DNA from: Deltaproteobacteria bacterium | GTDB taxonomy: Bacteria; Desulfobacterota; Syntrophia; Syntrophales; UBA2185 | Length of the DNA: 7,415 bases | Reading direction: 5' to 3' | Assembly (NCBI GenBank): GCA_026388495.1 | Contig: JAPLJQ010000355.1 | Coordinates: 1-7,415 of the forward strand | Shown here: positions 1 to 6,691 of the stretch, in pieces | How the letters are laid out: each line of letters begins with the position of its first letter | Position numbering within the stretch: the stretch's first letter is position 1 | Notes under the pieces: generated by a model | Told to the model about the DNA's origin: nothing | Databases searched by the model: none | What the model saw: only the letters and a program-made list of their open reading frames with translations | Program-made: the position numbers and the translations under genes

Positions 1-800
1 GTCCGGGCTGCGGCAATCTGGGTATCCGGAACGCTCTGGAAACGGCCCTGCAGGAACTGCCCGTTCCGGCAAGAAATATTGTTTTCACATCGGGCATCGG
101 ACAGGCCGCCAAAATGCCCCACTACCTCGATGTCAACTATTTCAACGGCCTCCATGGCCGCTCCATTCCACTTGCCGTGGGGATCAAGCTTGCACGGCCG
201 GAACTCACGGTGATCGCCTATTCCGGAGACGGATGCATCTACGGAGAGGGGGGCAACCACTTCATCCACACCCTCAGGAAAAATATCGACATCACCATCC
301 TGGTGAGCGATAATAAAGTATACGGTCTCACCAAGGGACAGAGTTCCCCGACGACAGACATGGGCATTAAAAACTCCCTCGATCCGGCGGGAAACGAAAA
401 CATCGCTCTCAATCCCCTCTCCCTCGCCATTTCCATGGGGGCGCCCTTTGTGGCCCGGGGATTTGCGGGAGAGCCGGAGCATTTGAAGACCATCATCAAA
501 GAGGCGATCCTCTTTCCGGGAACGGCGTTGGTGGACATTCTGCAACCCTGCGTCACCTTCAACAGGGTCAACACCTACCAGTATTACCGGGAACGGGTTT
601 ACAAACTCGAATCACCCGTTGCCGACAGATTTGAGGCCATGAAGATTGCAGAAACATGGGGAGAGAGGATTCCCATCGGCATTATTTACAAACAGGAAGG
701 CCTCCCCGTGAGGGAAACCAGAAAGACCCTCTTCAGAAACCCAGTATCCAGAGAGGAGATGGTCAGGCTGCTGACAGCGAGGCACGCAAGCAGAGCCTAA
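1..800 (+). CDS. 2-oxoacid:ferredoxin oxidoreductase, beta (TPP-binding) subunit, 5' partial
   Basis: This subunit binds thiamine pyrophosphate and, with an alpha subunit, oxidatively decarboxylates a 2-oxoacid to acyl-CoA while reducing ferredoxin in the cytoplasm. The open frame enters at the left edge (first full codon at base 3) and gives 265 visible residues. It opens with PGCGN, the conserved N-terminal cysteine motif of the two-subunit family, so only about 10-15 residues should be missing. SGIGQ follows at 30-34, then NGLHGR. The TPP/Mg signature is GDG at 75-77 with DNKVYGLTKGQ starting at 103. QPC ends at Cys183 near the end of the core. The first and last cluster cysteines look normal, but the usual GIGC cysteine is Gln34. 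The substrate (pyruvate, 2-oxoglutarate or branched-chain oxoacid) cannot be decided; the family call is firm. The alpha subunit gene is presumably just upstream. The gene converges on the next one with 19 bases between stops and no evident terminator. Confidence 0.93.
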   Translation, partial: PGCGNLGIRNALETALQELPVPARNIVFTSGIGQAAKMPHYLDVNYFNGLHGRSIPLAVGIKLARPELTVIAYSGDGCIYGEGGNHFIHTLRKNIDITILVSDNKVYGLTKGQSSPTTDMGIKNSLDPAGNENIALNPLSLAISMGAPFVARGFAGEPEHLKTIIKEAILFPGTALVDILQPCVTFNRVNTYQYYRERVYKLESPVADRFEAMKIAETWGERIPIGIIYKQEGLPVRETRKTLFRNPVSREEMVRLLTARHASRA

Positions 801-819
801 GATTGCCGTATTGACCATA

Positions 820-1569
820 TCAGACCCGCAGCAGCTTTAAGATGTTGTGACAGACCACGTTTTCGAAATCCTCTTTCCCGAGGTCCAGCCGGATGATTTT
901 CTGAAGCTCGCTTCCGGGAACGCCGAAGGGAAAATCACTTCCGAAGAGAAGTCTCTCACTGCCATACCTGTCCAGGAACATGGCCACTTCCCGGCCCGTT
1001 GCCAGGGCGGTATCGGCATAAATGGTTTCGTTATCCCATACGCCTGACCTGAACAGAGCAGGGAACCCGCCGTTCAAACCGCCCATATGGGGAATAATGA
1101 CCGGCGTCCGCCCGTCAATCCTCCTGATGAGATATTGTGTGTTCTCGTAGGATTCTTCCAGGACAATGGGAAGCTGCAGGCGATACGCCTCCTGAAGGAA
1201 GGCTTCACAGAATGGATCATTGTAATGATACACCGGTTCGTATTCATGGCGATGCCACTTTATCGCCTTGTAACCACGTTTTAGTTCACTCTTCCTGAAA
1301 TCGTTCCAGACAAAATAATAGGCAAAAACATATTCACGGCTCTGCTGAATGTCGAGTACATAGCTGTTGGCCCGCTGCCTGCAGGCCACCCAGGCGATGT
1401 TGTCTTCAAAGTTGTAATTGTACCGGTCATAAATGTCCTCCACGGGAGCAAAAAGGCAGGCGCCCTGTATCCCTCCCGTATCAAGGTATTTATCTACGAC
1501 GTCAATGGGAAGCGTTTCGTTCTGGATGCCGCAGTGGATATGGGAATCGATAACCATTGCATTCATCAT
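820..1569 (-). CDS. Amidohydrolase (Amidohydro_2-type TIM-barrel metal hydrolase)
   Basis: A 249-residue protein resembling PF04909-type amidohydrolases, which hydrolyse or decarboxylate small substrates with a metal in a TIM barrel. Visible motifs are DSHIHCG at 8-14 (the HxH metal pair), IKWHRH at 103-108, PHMGG at 160-164 and FGSDFPFG at 209-216 with the expected metal-binding aspartate (Asp212). The strand that usually reads PV(L/I)xH instead reads PIVLEES (134-140), so Glu138 sits where a metal-binding histidine is normal. The frame stays open to an ATG at 1692, but that start would overlap the divergent YciI gene and add a leader unlike the family. I chose the ATG at 1569, which has AGGA seven bases upstream and puts the HxH motif at its normal N-terminal place; the adjacent ATG at 1566 is equally possible. 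Substrate unknown. It is divergent from the YciI gene, with 121 bases for both promoters, where I could not pick a convincing -35/-10 pair. Confidence 0.85.
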   Translation of the reverse strand: MMNAMVIDSHIHCGIQNETLPIDVVDKYLDTGGIQGACLFAPVEDIYDRYNYNFEDNIAWVACRQRANSYVLDIQQSREYVFAYYFVWNDFRKSELKRGYKAIKWHRHEYEPVYHYNDPFCEAFLQEAYRLQLPIVLEESYENTQYLIRRIDGRTPVIIPHMGGLNGGFPALFRSGVWDNETIYADTALATGREVAMFLDRYGSERLLFGSDFPFGVPGSELQKIIRLDLGKEDFENVVCHNILKLLRV

Positions 1570-1690
1570 GTAACCATCCTGAAATATCGTGTTAATTCTG
1601 ATTCTTAATATTTTTCTGAATATGTCCGAAAGATGGTAGAAACCACACCCTGAGGATATCAGAAAAGACAATCTACAAGGAGAAGAAATC

Positions 1691-1987
1691 ATGAAGCATT
1701 TTGTTGTCGAAATCAGCTATTCCGTCCCTTTCGAAAAGCTTGCAGATACGGTGCCTGAACACCGAAACTTCCTGCAGACGGGCTACGATAAAGGCTGGCT
1801 CCTTTGTTCCGGTCCGCAGGTTCCAAAAACCGGCGGGATTGTCGTCGCACGGGCGCCATCGCTGGAAGACATCCGGCAATTCTTTACGAACGATCCCTAC
1901 CAGAAAAAAGGTCTCGCAACGTACCGGTTCTGTGAGTTTGAACCGGTTAAGCGGCAATCCCTCCTGGAGGACTGGGTCACCCCGTAG
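1691..1987 (+). CDS. YciI-like (YCII domain) protein
   Basis: A 98-residue single-domain protein of the YCII family (PF03795, ferredoxin-like alpha/beta fold, usually about 95-100 residues). Family hallmarks are EHRNFL at 23-28 with the conserved histidine (His24), a CSGP turn at 39-42, GGIVVARAPS at 48-57, the SLEDIRQF helix, and the DPY motif at 68-70 followed by a closing strand ending in FEP. The conserved His and Asp are thought to form an active-site-like pocket, but most family members have no assigned reaction. The start is well supported by AAGGAGAAG placed 6-8 bases before the ATG. It is divergent from the amidohydrolase and followed by a strong hairpin at 2009-2043, so it is probably monocistronic. 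The family call is secure; the cellular role is unknown. Confidence 0.88.
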   Translation: MKHFVVEISYSVPFEKLADTVPEHRNFLQTGYDKGWLLCSGPQVPKTGGIVVARAPSLEDIRQFFTNDPYQKKGLATYRFCEFEPVKRQSLLEDWVTP

Positions 1988-2008
1988 GTTTTCTAAAAAA
2001 GAGAAGCA

Positions 2009-2043
2009 GATCCCCGCCTCCCAGGGATCAAGAGGCGGGGATC
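2009..2043. terminator. Strong hairpin between convergent genes, probable shared terminator
   Basis: A perfect 12-bp inverted repeat, GATCCCCGCCTC / GAGGCGGGGATC, encloses an 11-base loop, 21 bases after the YciI stop and 42 bases after the stop of the convergent minus-strand gene. The T-rich side is on the minus strand: the complement of bases 1995-2000 gives a run of six T about eight bases past the stem. The hairpin therefore best fits termination of the 2086-2397 gene. On the plus strand it is followed by ATGAAAAT, with no T tract, so for the YciI transcript it may only stabilise the 3' end or act through Rho. Confidence 0.75.
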
Positions 2044-2085
2044 ATGAAAATACGTCGTGATCACCGTGTAAGAGCGGAACCACTG

Positions 2086-2397
2086 CTACTTTCTGGCTTT
2101 TCCCGAAGGCTTTTTTGCAGCGGGCTTTTTAACACCTGTCTTCGCTTTGGATGCCGGCTTTGCCGCTTTGGCCGGGACAGAGGTTTTTCCTTTGATCGCT
2201 TTTGCTGCGGCCGGCTTTGCGGCCGGTTTTACTGCTTCTTTCTTCTTCGCTTTGGCTGCGGCAGCTTTCCCCTTCACCATCGGCGTATCTTTACAGCAAA
2301 TGATTTCACCCACGGCACATCCGCACGCTTCATCGACAACGACAACAAGACCGCATACCTCACAAGTTAATAAATCCCCATTTTTTAACTTTGCCAT
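2086..2397 (-). CDS. Desulforedoxin-like metal-knuckle protein with lysine/alanine-rich (histone H1-like) tail
   Basis: A 103-residue protein in two parts. Residues 1-40 resemble the N-terminal knuckle of desulforedoxin/desulfoferrodoxin: CEVCG at 12-16, then CC at 34-35 followed by KDTPM. CxxC and CC are the four iron or zinc ligands in that family. An additional CGC (Cys25, Cys27) lies between them. Residues 41-103 are low complexity, with 21 Lys, 20 Ala and 6 Pro in 63 positions and repeated AAK/KPAA blocks, like the C-terminal tails of histone H1 and bacterial H1-like DNA-binding proteins. The start is well supported: GGAGGG lies about nine bases upstream of the ATG. The head suggests metal binding or redox; the tail suggests binding to DNA, RNA or other polyanions. 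No catalytic domain is present. The gene follows the alpha/beta hydrolase by 93 bases on the same strand, but a terminator-like hairpin lies between them, so it is probably transcribed separately. Function unknown. Confidence 0.8.
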   Translation of the reverse strand: MAKLKNGDLLTCEVCGLVVVVDEACGCAVGEIICCKDTPMVKGKAAAAKAKKKEAVKPAAKPAAAKAIKGKTSVPAKAAKPASKAKTGVKKPAAKKPSGKARK

Positions 2398-2475
2398 GCT
2401 CGTATCCCTCCTCTAAGGTTTTTGTCCACGGTGCTTGATAAACGAACACAGTAACCACTGGAAGACTTGTACATG

Positions 2476-2511
2476 AAAAAAAACGAATTTTCAAGATATC
2501 GTCTTCGTTTT
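2476..2511 (-). terminator. Terminator-like hairpin overlapping the hydrolase stop codon
   Basis: Read on the minus strand, AAAACGAA (2511-2504) pairs with TTCGTTTT (2487-2480) across a 16-base loop and runs on into more T (eight T in total, 2483-2476). The left arm is coding sequence for the hydrolase's last residues and the stop codon (2493-2491) lies in the loop. The stem is AT-rich, so efficiency is uncertain, but the hairpin plus T-run arrangement is that of an intrinsic terminator. Confidence 0.55.
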
Positions 2512-3378
2512 CATTGTTATTTTTTCTTTTTTATACACGGTTAAAAATTTTTTTATAACGGCCGTTATTTCTCCCGGCTTTTCCATGGGAATGAGGTGTC
2601 CCGCATCCGCGATCACTTTATGCGACGCATGGGGAAAAACGGACACGACTTTTTGTATATCGACGAACCGGTCATTGTCACTTTCCTCCCCCTCAACTAC
2701 AAGGACGGGGCATGTAACCGCAGGCAGCAGGGGCCACGGATCAACCTGCACACCCCCCATAAAGAGAGCCGCTTCCGTTTCCGGGGAACAGACCAGTTGA
2801 AGCCCGCCGTTTTCTCCTTCTTTCATGCCGTAATCGATGTAAAGTTGCAGCACTTCTGCATCCCATTTCGTAAAAAGCGTCCTCGATTTAAGATAGGCCA
2901 AGGCCTCTTCCGCATTTTCCCAGTGATTCTTCCGTCTCACGGCCCTGACAGCCAGGGGATGGTCCTCCACGCTCATCTTGAAGCGATAAAATTCCGGAGG
3001 CAGGAAAATGGGCTCTATGAGAATCATGGCCTTTGCAGCCAGACCATACCGCGCAACAGCAAGGGCCAGGACGGTTCCTCCCATGGAGTGACCGACAAGG
3101 TATGGGTTTTCGATGCCGCCTTTTTCACAGAAGGCGACGATATCCCCGGCAATAGTCATCCAGGGGAGAGCGCCATTTTCGGGATTGGCGGCACGGTAGT
3201 CCACAATATGGGGAACAACGACCCGGTACATGGATGTAAGGTCTCTGGCAACAGGATGCCACAGCCAGGATATAAAACCCGTTGCATGGAGAAGAATCAG
3301 GGTTTTATTCCCATCGCCGTATGAAAGATACGGCATCTCAGCGTCACCGATATTCTGCATCATCAACTCAGGAATCAA
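2491..3378 (-). CDS. Alpha/beta hydrolase
   Basis: A cytoplasmic alpha/beta-hydrolase-fold enzyme of about 290 residues, normal for the family. In order (TTG start numbering) it has the oxyanion turn HATGF at 31-35, the nucleophile elbow GHSMGG at 96-101 (Ser98), a cap-like helical insert from about 125 to 215, a strand VLVVEGEES at 225-233 followed by acidic candidates (Asp234, Asp236), and the catalytic histidine in DAGHLIPMEKP (His261). This completes a Ser-Asp-His triad. The frame opens at TTG 3378, preceded closely by GGAAAG. ATGs at 3363 and 3360 are alternatives with little Shine-Dalgarno support, so the first five or six residues are uncertain. The ester, lactone or C-C substrate cannot be told from sequence. 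It lies 81 bases after the membrane synthase-like gene and appears to have its own promoter at 3435-3463; a hairpin overlaps its stop. Confidence 0.88.
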   Translation of the reverse strand: MIPELMMQNIGDAEMPYLSYGDGNKTLILLHATGFISWLWHPVARDLTSMYRVVVPHIVDYRAANPENGALPWMTIAGDIVAFCEKGGIENPYLVGHSMGGTVLALAVARYGLAAKAMILIEPIFLPPEFYRFKMSVEDHPLAVRAVRRKNHWENAEEALAYLKSRTLFTKWDAEVLQLYIDYGMKEGENGGLQLVCSPETEAALFMGGVQVDPWPLLPAVTCPVLVVEGEESDNDRFVDIQKVVSVFPHASHKVIADAGHLIPMEKPGEITAVIKKFLTVYKKEKITMKTKTIS

Positions 3379-3434
3379 TTTCTTTCCATACCCTTTTATT
3401 TTCAGTTTTTCAAAGTGTGAACCATTGCCATACC

Positions 3435-3463
3435 TGTATAGAAGAACAGGGCTTTCCTGTCAA
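3435..3463 (-). promoter_or_regulatory. Sigma70-type promoter for the alpha/beta hydrolase
   Basis: Minus-strand TTGACA (3463-3458, a perfect -35) is followed by exactly 17 bases and TATACA (3440-3435, four of six matches to the -10 consensus). Transcription would start near 3428, leaving a leader of about 50 bases before the hydrolase start. The -35 box overlaps the stop codon of the upstream synthase-like gene. Predicted from sequence only. Confidence 0.6.
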
Positions 3464-5880
3464 AACTTTTCATCGGAAAATCCGGACCGAAGCCCCTTAA
3501 ATACAAGGGCAGACAGGATATAAAAACACAGGGCCAGAACAACCACTGCTTTAAACCCCCACCCTATGGCAATCAATAATGTCCCTGCCGTGCCCATAAC
3601 GGAGAAGAAACCGTTGATGCCCCACGCCCAGGGAATAAGTTCCGGTCGATCCGGCGTTAACCGGTCGAGGCCGGACGGAAACGGCAGTCCCATGGGAACG
3701 GCAAGGGGAGCGATGAGCAAGCTGCATACCATCATGCGTTTCCATAAAGACAGACCCGACAGAATATCCTGAAGCCACCGGTCCGAGGTCAAGAAAACGA
3801 CTCCCATGATAACAATGACAACGATGGCCCGTTGCAGGCGTTTGGGTTTCATTCCGGCGGTTTTTCCCGCCATCAGGCTTCCGATCCCTGAATATACCAG
3901 AAATGAACCGATGACGATGCATGCGGAAAACACCGGATCATACAGGTAACGGATGAATTGCTGCATGATGGATATCTCGAGAAACATATAGGCAAGCCCC
4001 AAGGCGCCGAAATAAACAAATGTTGCCGGCAAACCCTGTGCATTGCGAAGAGTGAACGGTATGGGAAACAAAATGAACACCATTCCGAATAGAAACAGAA
4101 TACACACAATCACCCAGACCAGAATATAGCCCCAATCCATAAAAGGAAGCCAATCCCGGTCAAATGATCCGATATATTGCTTCAGCATATGGATTTTTAA
4201 ACTGTGGGAAAAAAAGGGGCTGTCATCCGTTGCGGGCTTCACATGGAAAGGATACATGCTGTAAAATGCGTCCCTGTCGGGAGACAACAACTGCATCGCT
4301 GCAAGATAGAAATGCTCTTTCGCGAGTTTGTTGAAGACATTTGTTTCCCTTTCCTCAATCCCCGGGTAATAAGACACGTCGAAAAGCCGGCTTTTAGAGA
4401 ATCTCCTGACCGTATCAATATCGCCCTGCTGGAAAGCGCCGTTTTTTATAAGAAGGGTCGCTGTCTGCCAGCTTCTGATCATGATGATGGATCGGGCAGG
4501 ATGGTTTTTCCCGTGCTTTTCAACAGCCTCGACAGCCATGGCCATAAGCTTTATATTGTCCCGGGGGGGATTTTTTATCCATCGGGATACGCTCAATATA
4601 CCCCCGGGCTTGAGACGGTCCAGGCAGATCATGAACGCCTCCGTCGTAAAAAGATAATTTTCGCTGACGGCGTAAACCCCTGCGGATGCGGACCCCATGG
4701 ATTCCAGGAGATTGATATGGAGCAGATCGAACCGCTGATCCGTTCTATGAAGAAAGCCGCGACCCTCTTCCGTAAAAACGCGGGTCTGCTCAGGATGATA
4801 GACGTCTCCGGCAAACTCCCTGTAAGGACCCTGCATCAGCCGGACGATATCCCTGTTCATTTCCACAACGGAAATGGTCCTTGCTCCATGGTATCGGGCA
4901 TTGAGAATTTCCGTACCGGCGCCTCCGCCGATAATGAGCACATCCGGGTTACTCAGAAGTTTATAGGCAAGGGCATTGGTTCGGTAATCCATGACATGCA
5001 TGTTATCTAAACGGCGCGAAGCTTCATGTATGGCGCCGACCGTGTTCCCATCCACAAAGAGCCCTTTCTGCTGCGGTAAAGGATACGGGCAGTTCAAACT
5101 CATGTCGGGCAGATAATGATATGCGGGGCTGCCGACAACGGTGGTAAGCCCGAGAGGACCAAAGATTTCTACCTCTTTTCTCGCTCCCATGAGATTTTCA
5201 GCCTGAACGAGGTCCTTGTTGGGACTCATGGGGGGCGGTATGTGACGCAGAAAAAACATATAAAGAGGAAACATGGCCACCATCAAGATACAGGCGGTGA
5301 ACTTTCTCGTTGCATTGCCGCTCACACTCAAGCTTGCACCAAACAGAATGATCGACATGACCAGCATCATGCCATGAGGCGTCACATGAAAAAAAGACAT
5401 CAGGACAATCAAACTCCCCATCCCCGAACCTGTCAGGTTGGCAAAATAGATACTGTGGATATGTTCCGGCATGGCGGTCAGGGAAATCCCGATAGCCGTG
5501 GCGCCCAATAGGAAGGGGATCAGTAGGGACAGGCTCAAATAAACAAGGCGGAGGATTTCATAAGGCTGCCAGATGATCATCTGGGGATTGAAGGCAATCA
5601 GACGATTCAGATACAGGTTTATCCAGATCGATGACATGAGGAGAAGGGGGACAAAAAACAGGATTTCGGAAAAGCGGTGCAACAATTTCTTCCTGAATAG
5701 CAGGATGAATGTGCCGCTCGCTCCGAATCCAAGCAGAGCGATGCTTATGATGAGGTAGGCAAAATGATACCAGTACTGGATGGAGAACAACTTCACCAGG
5801 AGGACCTGGTAGGAAATCAGAACAGCGGAAATCATGAAAACCGACGTCTGAACGCGTCCTAATGACAGTGGCACCGCCAT
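3460..5880 (-). CDS. Polytopic membrane protein with central spermidine-synthase-like domain
   Basis: An 806-residue inner-membrane protein in three parts. Residues 1-215 hold about six or seven hydrophobic helices (for example 13-32, 41-61, 72-91, 112-133, 155-182, 193-211). Residues 230-560 form a soluble domain like the SAM-binding Rossmann fold of spermidine synthases: VLIIGGGAGTE at 314-324, the acidic end of the next strand in VVEMN (Glu340), and LKPGGILSVSRW at 423-434. Residues 580-795 add further helices, with PMGLPFPSG at 729-737 and WAWGINGFFSVMGT at 751-764, motifs I recall from membrane-bound spermidine-synthase-like proteins. The catalytic acidic motif of true aminopropyltransferases (D..DP after strand 4) is absent: the position reads FDLLHINLLES (384-394). 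It may act on another substrate or not transfer aminopropyl groups. The ATG at 5880 has only a weak GAGTGAG upstream. It lies 103 bases downstream of the methyltransferase gene on the same strand. Confidence 0.82.
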   Translation of the reverse strand: MAVPLSLGRVQTSVFMISAVLISYQVLLVKLFSIQYWYHFAYLIISIALLGFGASGTFILLFRKKLLHRFSEILFFVPLLLMSSIWINLYLNRLIAFNPQMIIWQPYEILRLVYLSLSLLIPFLLGATAIGISLTAMPEHIHSIYFANLTGSGMGSLIVLMSFFHVTPHGMMLVMSIILFGASLSVSGNATRKFTACILMVAMFPLYMFFLRHIPPPMSPNKDLVQAENLMGARKEVEIFGPLGLTTVVGSPAYHYLPDMSLNCPYPLPQQKGLFVDGNTVGAIHEASRRLDNMHVMDYRTNALAYKLLSNPDVLIIGGGAGTEILNARYHGARTISVVEMNRDIVRLMQGPYREFAGDVYHPEQTRVFTEEGRGFLHRTDQRFDLLHINLLESMGSASAGVYAVSENYLFTTEAFMICLDRLKPGGILSVSRWIKNPPRDNIKLMAMAVEAVEKHGKNHPARSIIMIRSWQTATLLIKNGAFQQGDIDTVRRFSKSRLFDVSYYPGIEERETNVFNKLAKEHFYLAAMQLLSPDRDAFYSMYPFHVKPATDDSPFFSHSLKIHMLKQYIGSFDRDWLPFMDWGYILVWVIVCILFLFGMVFILFPIPFTLRNAQGLPATFVYFGALGLAYMFLEISIMQQFIRYLYDPVFSACIVIGSFLVYSGIGSLMAGKTAGMKPKRLQRAIVVIVIMGVVFLTSDRWLQDILSGLSLWKRMMVCSLLIAPLAVPMGLPFPSGLDRLTPDRPELIPWAWGINGFFSVMGTAGTLLIAIGWGFKAVVVLALCFYILSALVFKGLRSGFSDEKF

Positions 5881-5931
5881 ATCGACTCACTCATTGAGAC
5901 TTTTGGAAAATGGGTTCTGCAAGGCGAATCG

Positions 5932-5982
5932 AAGATTTTTATAAAAGATTCTGAGCAGAGCAAAGCTCCTTTTTCAAATCTT
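5932..5982. repeat. Imperfect inverted repeat in intergenic gap
   Basis: AAGATTT (5932-5938) pairs with AAATCTT (5976-5982), and inside it AAAAG (5943-5947) can pair with CTTTT, and GAGC (5953-5956) with GCTC (5965-5968). Together they allow a long interrupted hairpin just after the methyltransferase stop. No T-run follows on the minus strand, so it is not a clear intrinsic terminator. It could be an RNA processing or stabilising element, or chance in AT-rich sequence. Confidence 0.3.
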
Positions 5983-5983
5983 G

Positions 5984-6571
5984 TTAATCGCGCTTCCCCG
6001 TCAGAGGAACAAAACGTACCGGCATCAGGTTCCTGGTTGTTATGAGGCCGTGTTGATCCTTCATGATCATCACAAGGTTTTGAAACATGAAGGCCCCGCC
6101 GACGGGAATAACCATGCGGCCATTTTTCTTTAACTGATCCTTCTTTACAATCGGGGAAAGAACGGCTGCCTGGTAACCGGAACCCGTACCGACTTCCAGA
6201 ACCTTACTCGTTTTGTTCAGATTAAGAACCTCCGTCATATACGCAACAATGTAAGGTTGGGAAATCGTCTGACCATATCCGATGGGCAGAGGAGAATCAT
6301 CATAGGCAGCGCCGACATAACGATCGGAAACGAATTTGTGGCGAAGAACCGACATCATTGAGCGGAGCACGCGGTCATCCGTGATCCCCCTTCGCTTAAT
6401 CTGCGTTTCGACCATGGCCGCCCTCTGATCCAGAAAGTCTGCATTCTCAGGGTTTGCGGCCAATGTGCTGTGTCCGATGGATAACGCGAGGGATAACGTG
6501 AATGCCAGCATGACGGATAAAGCGTGTCGTGAAAACCTGTTTCCCTGACTTCTGCGCTTCATACTGTTCAC
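5984..6571 (-). CDS. pcm: Exported protein-L-isoaspartate O-methyltransferase with internal deletion, probably inactive
   Basis: Family members methylate isoaspartyl residues in damaged proteins using SAM. From the GTG at 6571 the protein has 195 residues. The ATG at 6562, three codons in, is equally likely; neither has a clear Shine-Dalgarno. A signal peptide is visible: basic KRRSQGNRFSRH, hydrophobic 17-33, then a likely cleavage after STLA, so it should be periplasmic. Conserved PCMT motifs are PLPIGYGQTISQP at 94-106, SAM motif I VLEVGTGSGYQAAVL at 124-138, and the C-terminal blocks GRMVIPVGG at 151-159 and MPVRFVPLTG at 183-192. Between Val142 and Asp145 the protein jumps from just after motif I to DQLKKNGR. 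The segment that normally lies there, roughly 55-60 residues carrying the acidic strand-2 end, the GDG loop and the DAI(I/V)VTAA strand, is absent while the frame stays intact. SAM binding is probably lost. The family identity is firm; whether the deletion is biological or an assembly artefact is open. Confidence 0.82.
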   Translation of the reverse strand: MNSMKRRSQGNRFSRHALSVMLAFTLSLALSIGHSTLAANPENADFLDQRAAMVETQIKRRGITDDRVLRSMMSVLRHKFVSDRYVGAAYDDSPLPIGYGQTISQPYIVAYMTEVLNLNKTSKVLEVGTGSGYQAAVLSPIVKKDQLKKNGRMVIPVGGAFMFQNLVMIMKDQHGLITTRNLMPVRFVPLTGKRD

Positions 6572-6691
6572 ACAGACAGTTTTGAAATACTTGAAAGTCT
6601 TATAATATTAATTCGTCACAACGACGGAGTAACCAATGGGAGCGGGGATGCGACCTGCAATCACGATGATCGGAATGAGAGAGAAGAACTA

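Noticed and set aside
1570..1692. N-terminal extension of the amidohydrolase to an ATG at 1692
   Set aside because: It overlaps the start of the divergent YciI gene and uses the whole promoter region, and the added residues look non-coding. A start at 1569 has a ribosome binding site.
2044..2416. Two plus-strand open frames, rich in Ala/Phe or in Arg/Cys/Phe
   Set aside because: They are mirror images of the lysine/alanine-rich tail on the minus strand; the composition follows from the complementary repeats, and the minus gene has a good ribosome binding site and cysteine motifs.
2596..3324. 242-codon plus-strand open frame
   Set aside because: It is antisense to the alpha/beta hydrolase with its Ser-Asp-His motifs, and has no family features of its own.
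4204..5010. 268-codon plus-strand open frame
   Set aside because: It is wholly antisense to the membrane synthase-like gene, whose SAM-domain motifs are clear on the other strand. The frame gives no recognisable motifs.
5953..5974. GAGC-AAA-GCTC hairpin with a T-run on the plus strand
   Set aside because: It looks like a small terminator, but no plus-strand gene precedes it and the stem is only four pairs.
6601..6606. Perfect TATAAT on the plus strand
   Set aside because: No -35 at suitable spacing and no plus-strand gene downstream; the stretch is AT-rich intergenic DNA upstream of the methyltransferase.
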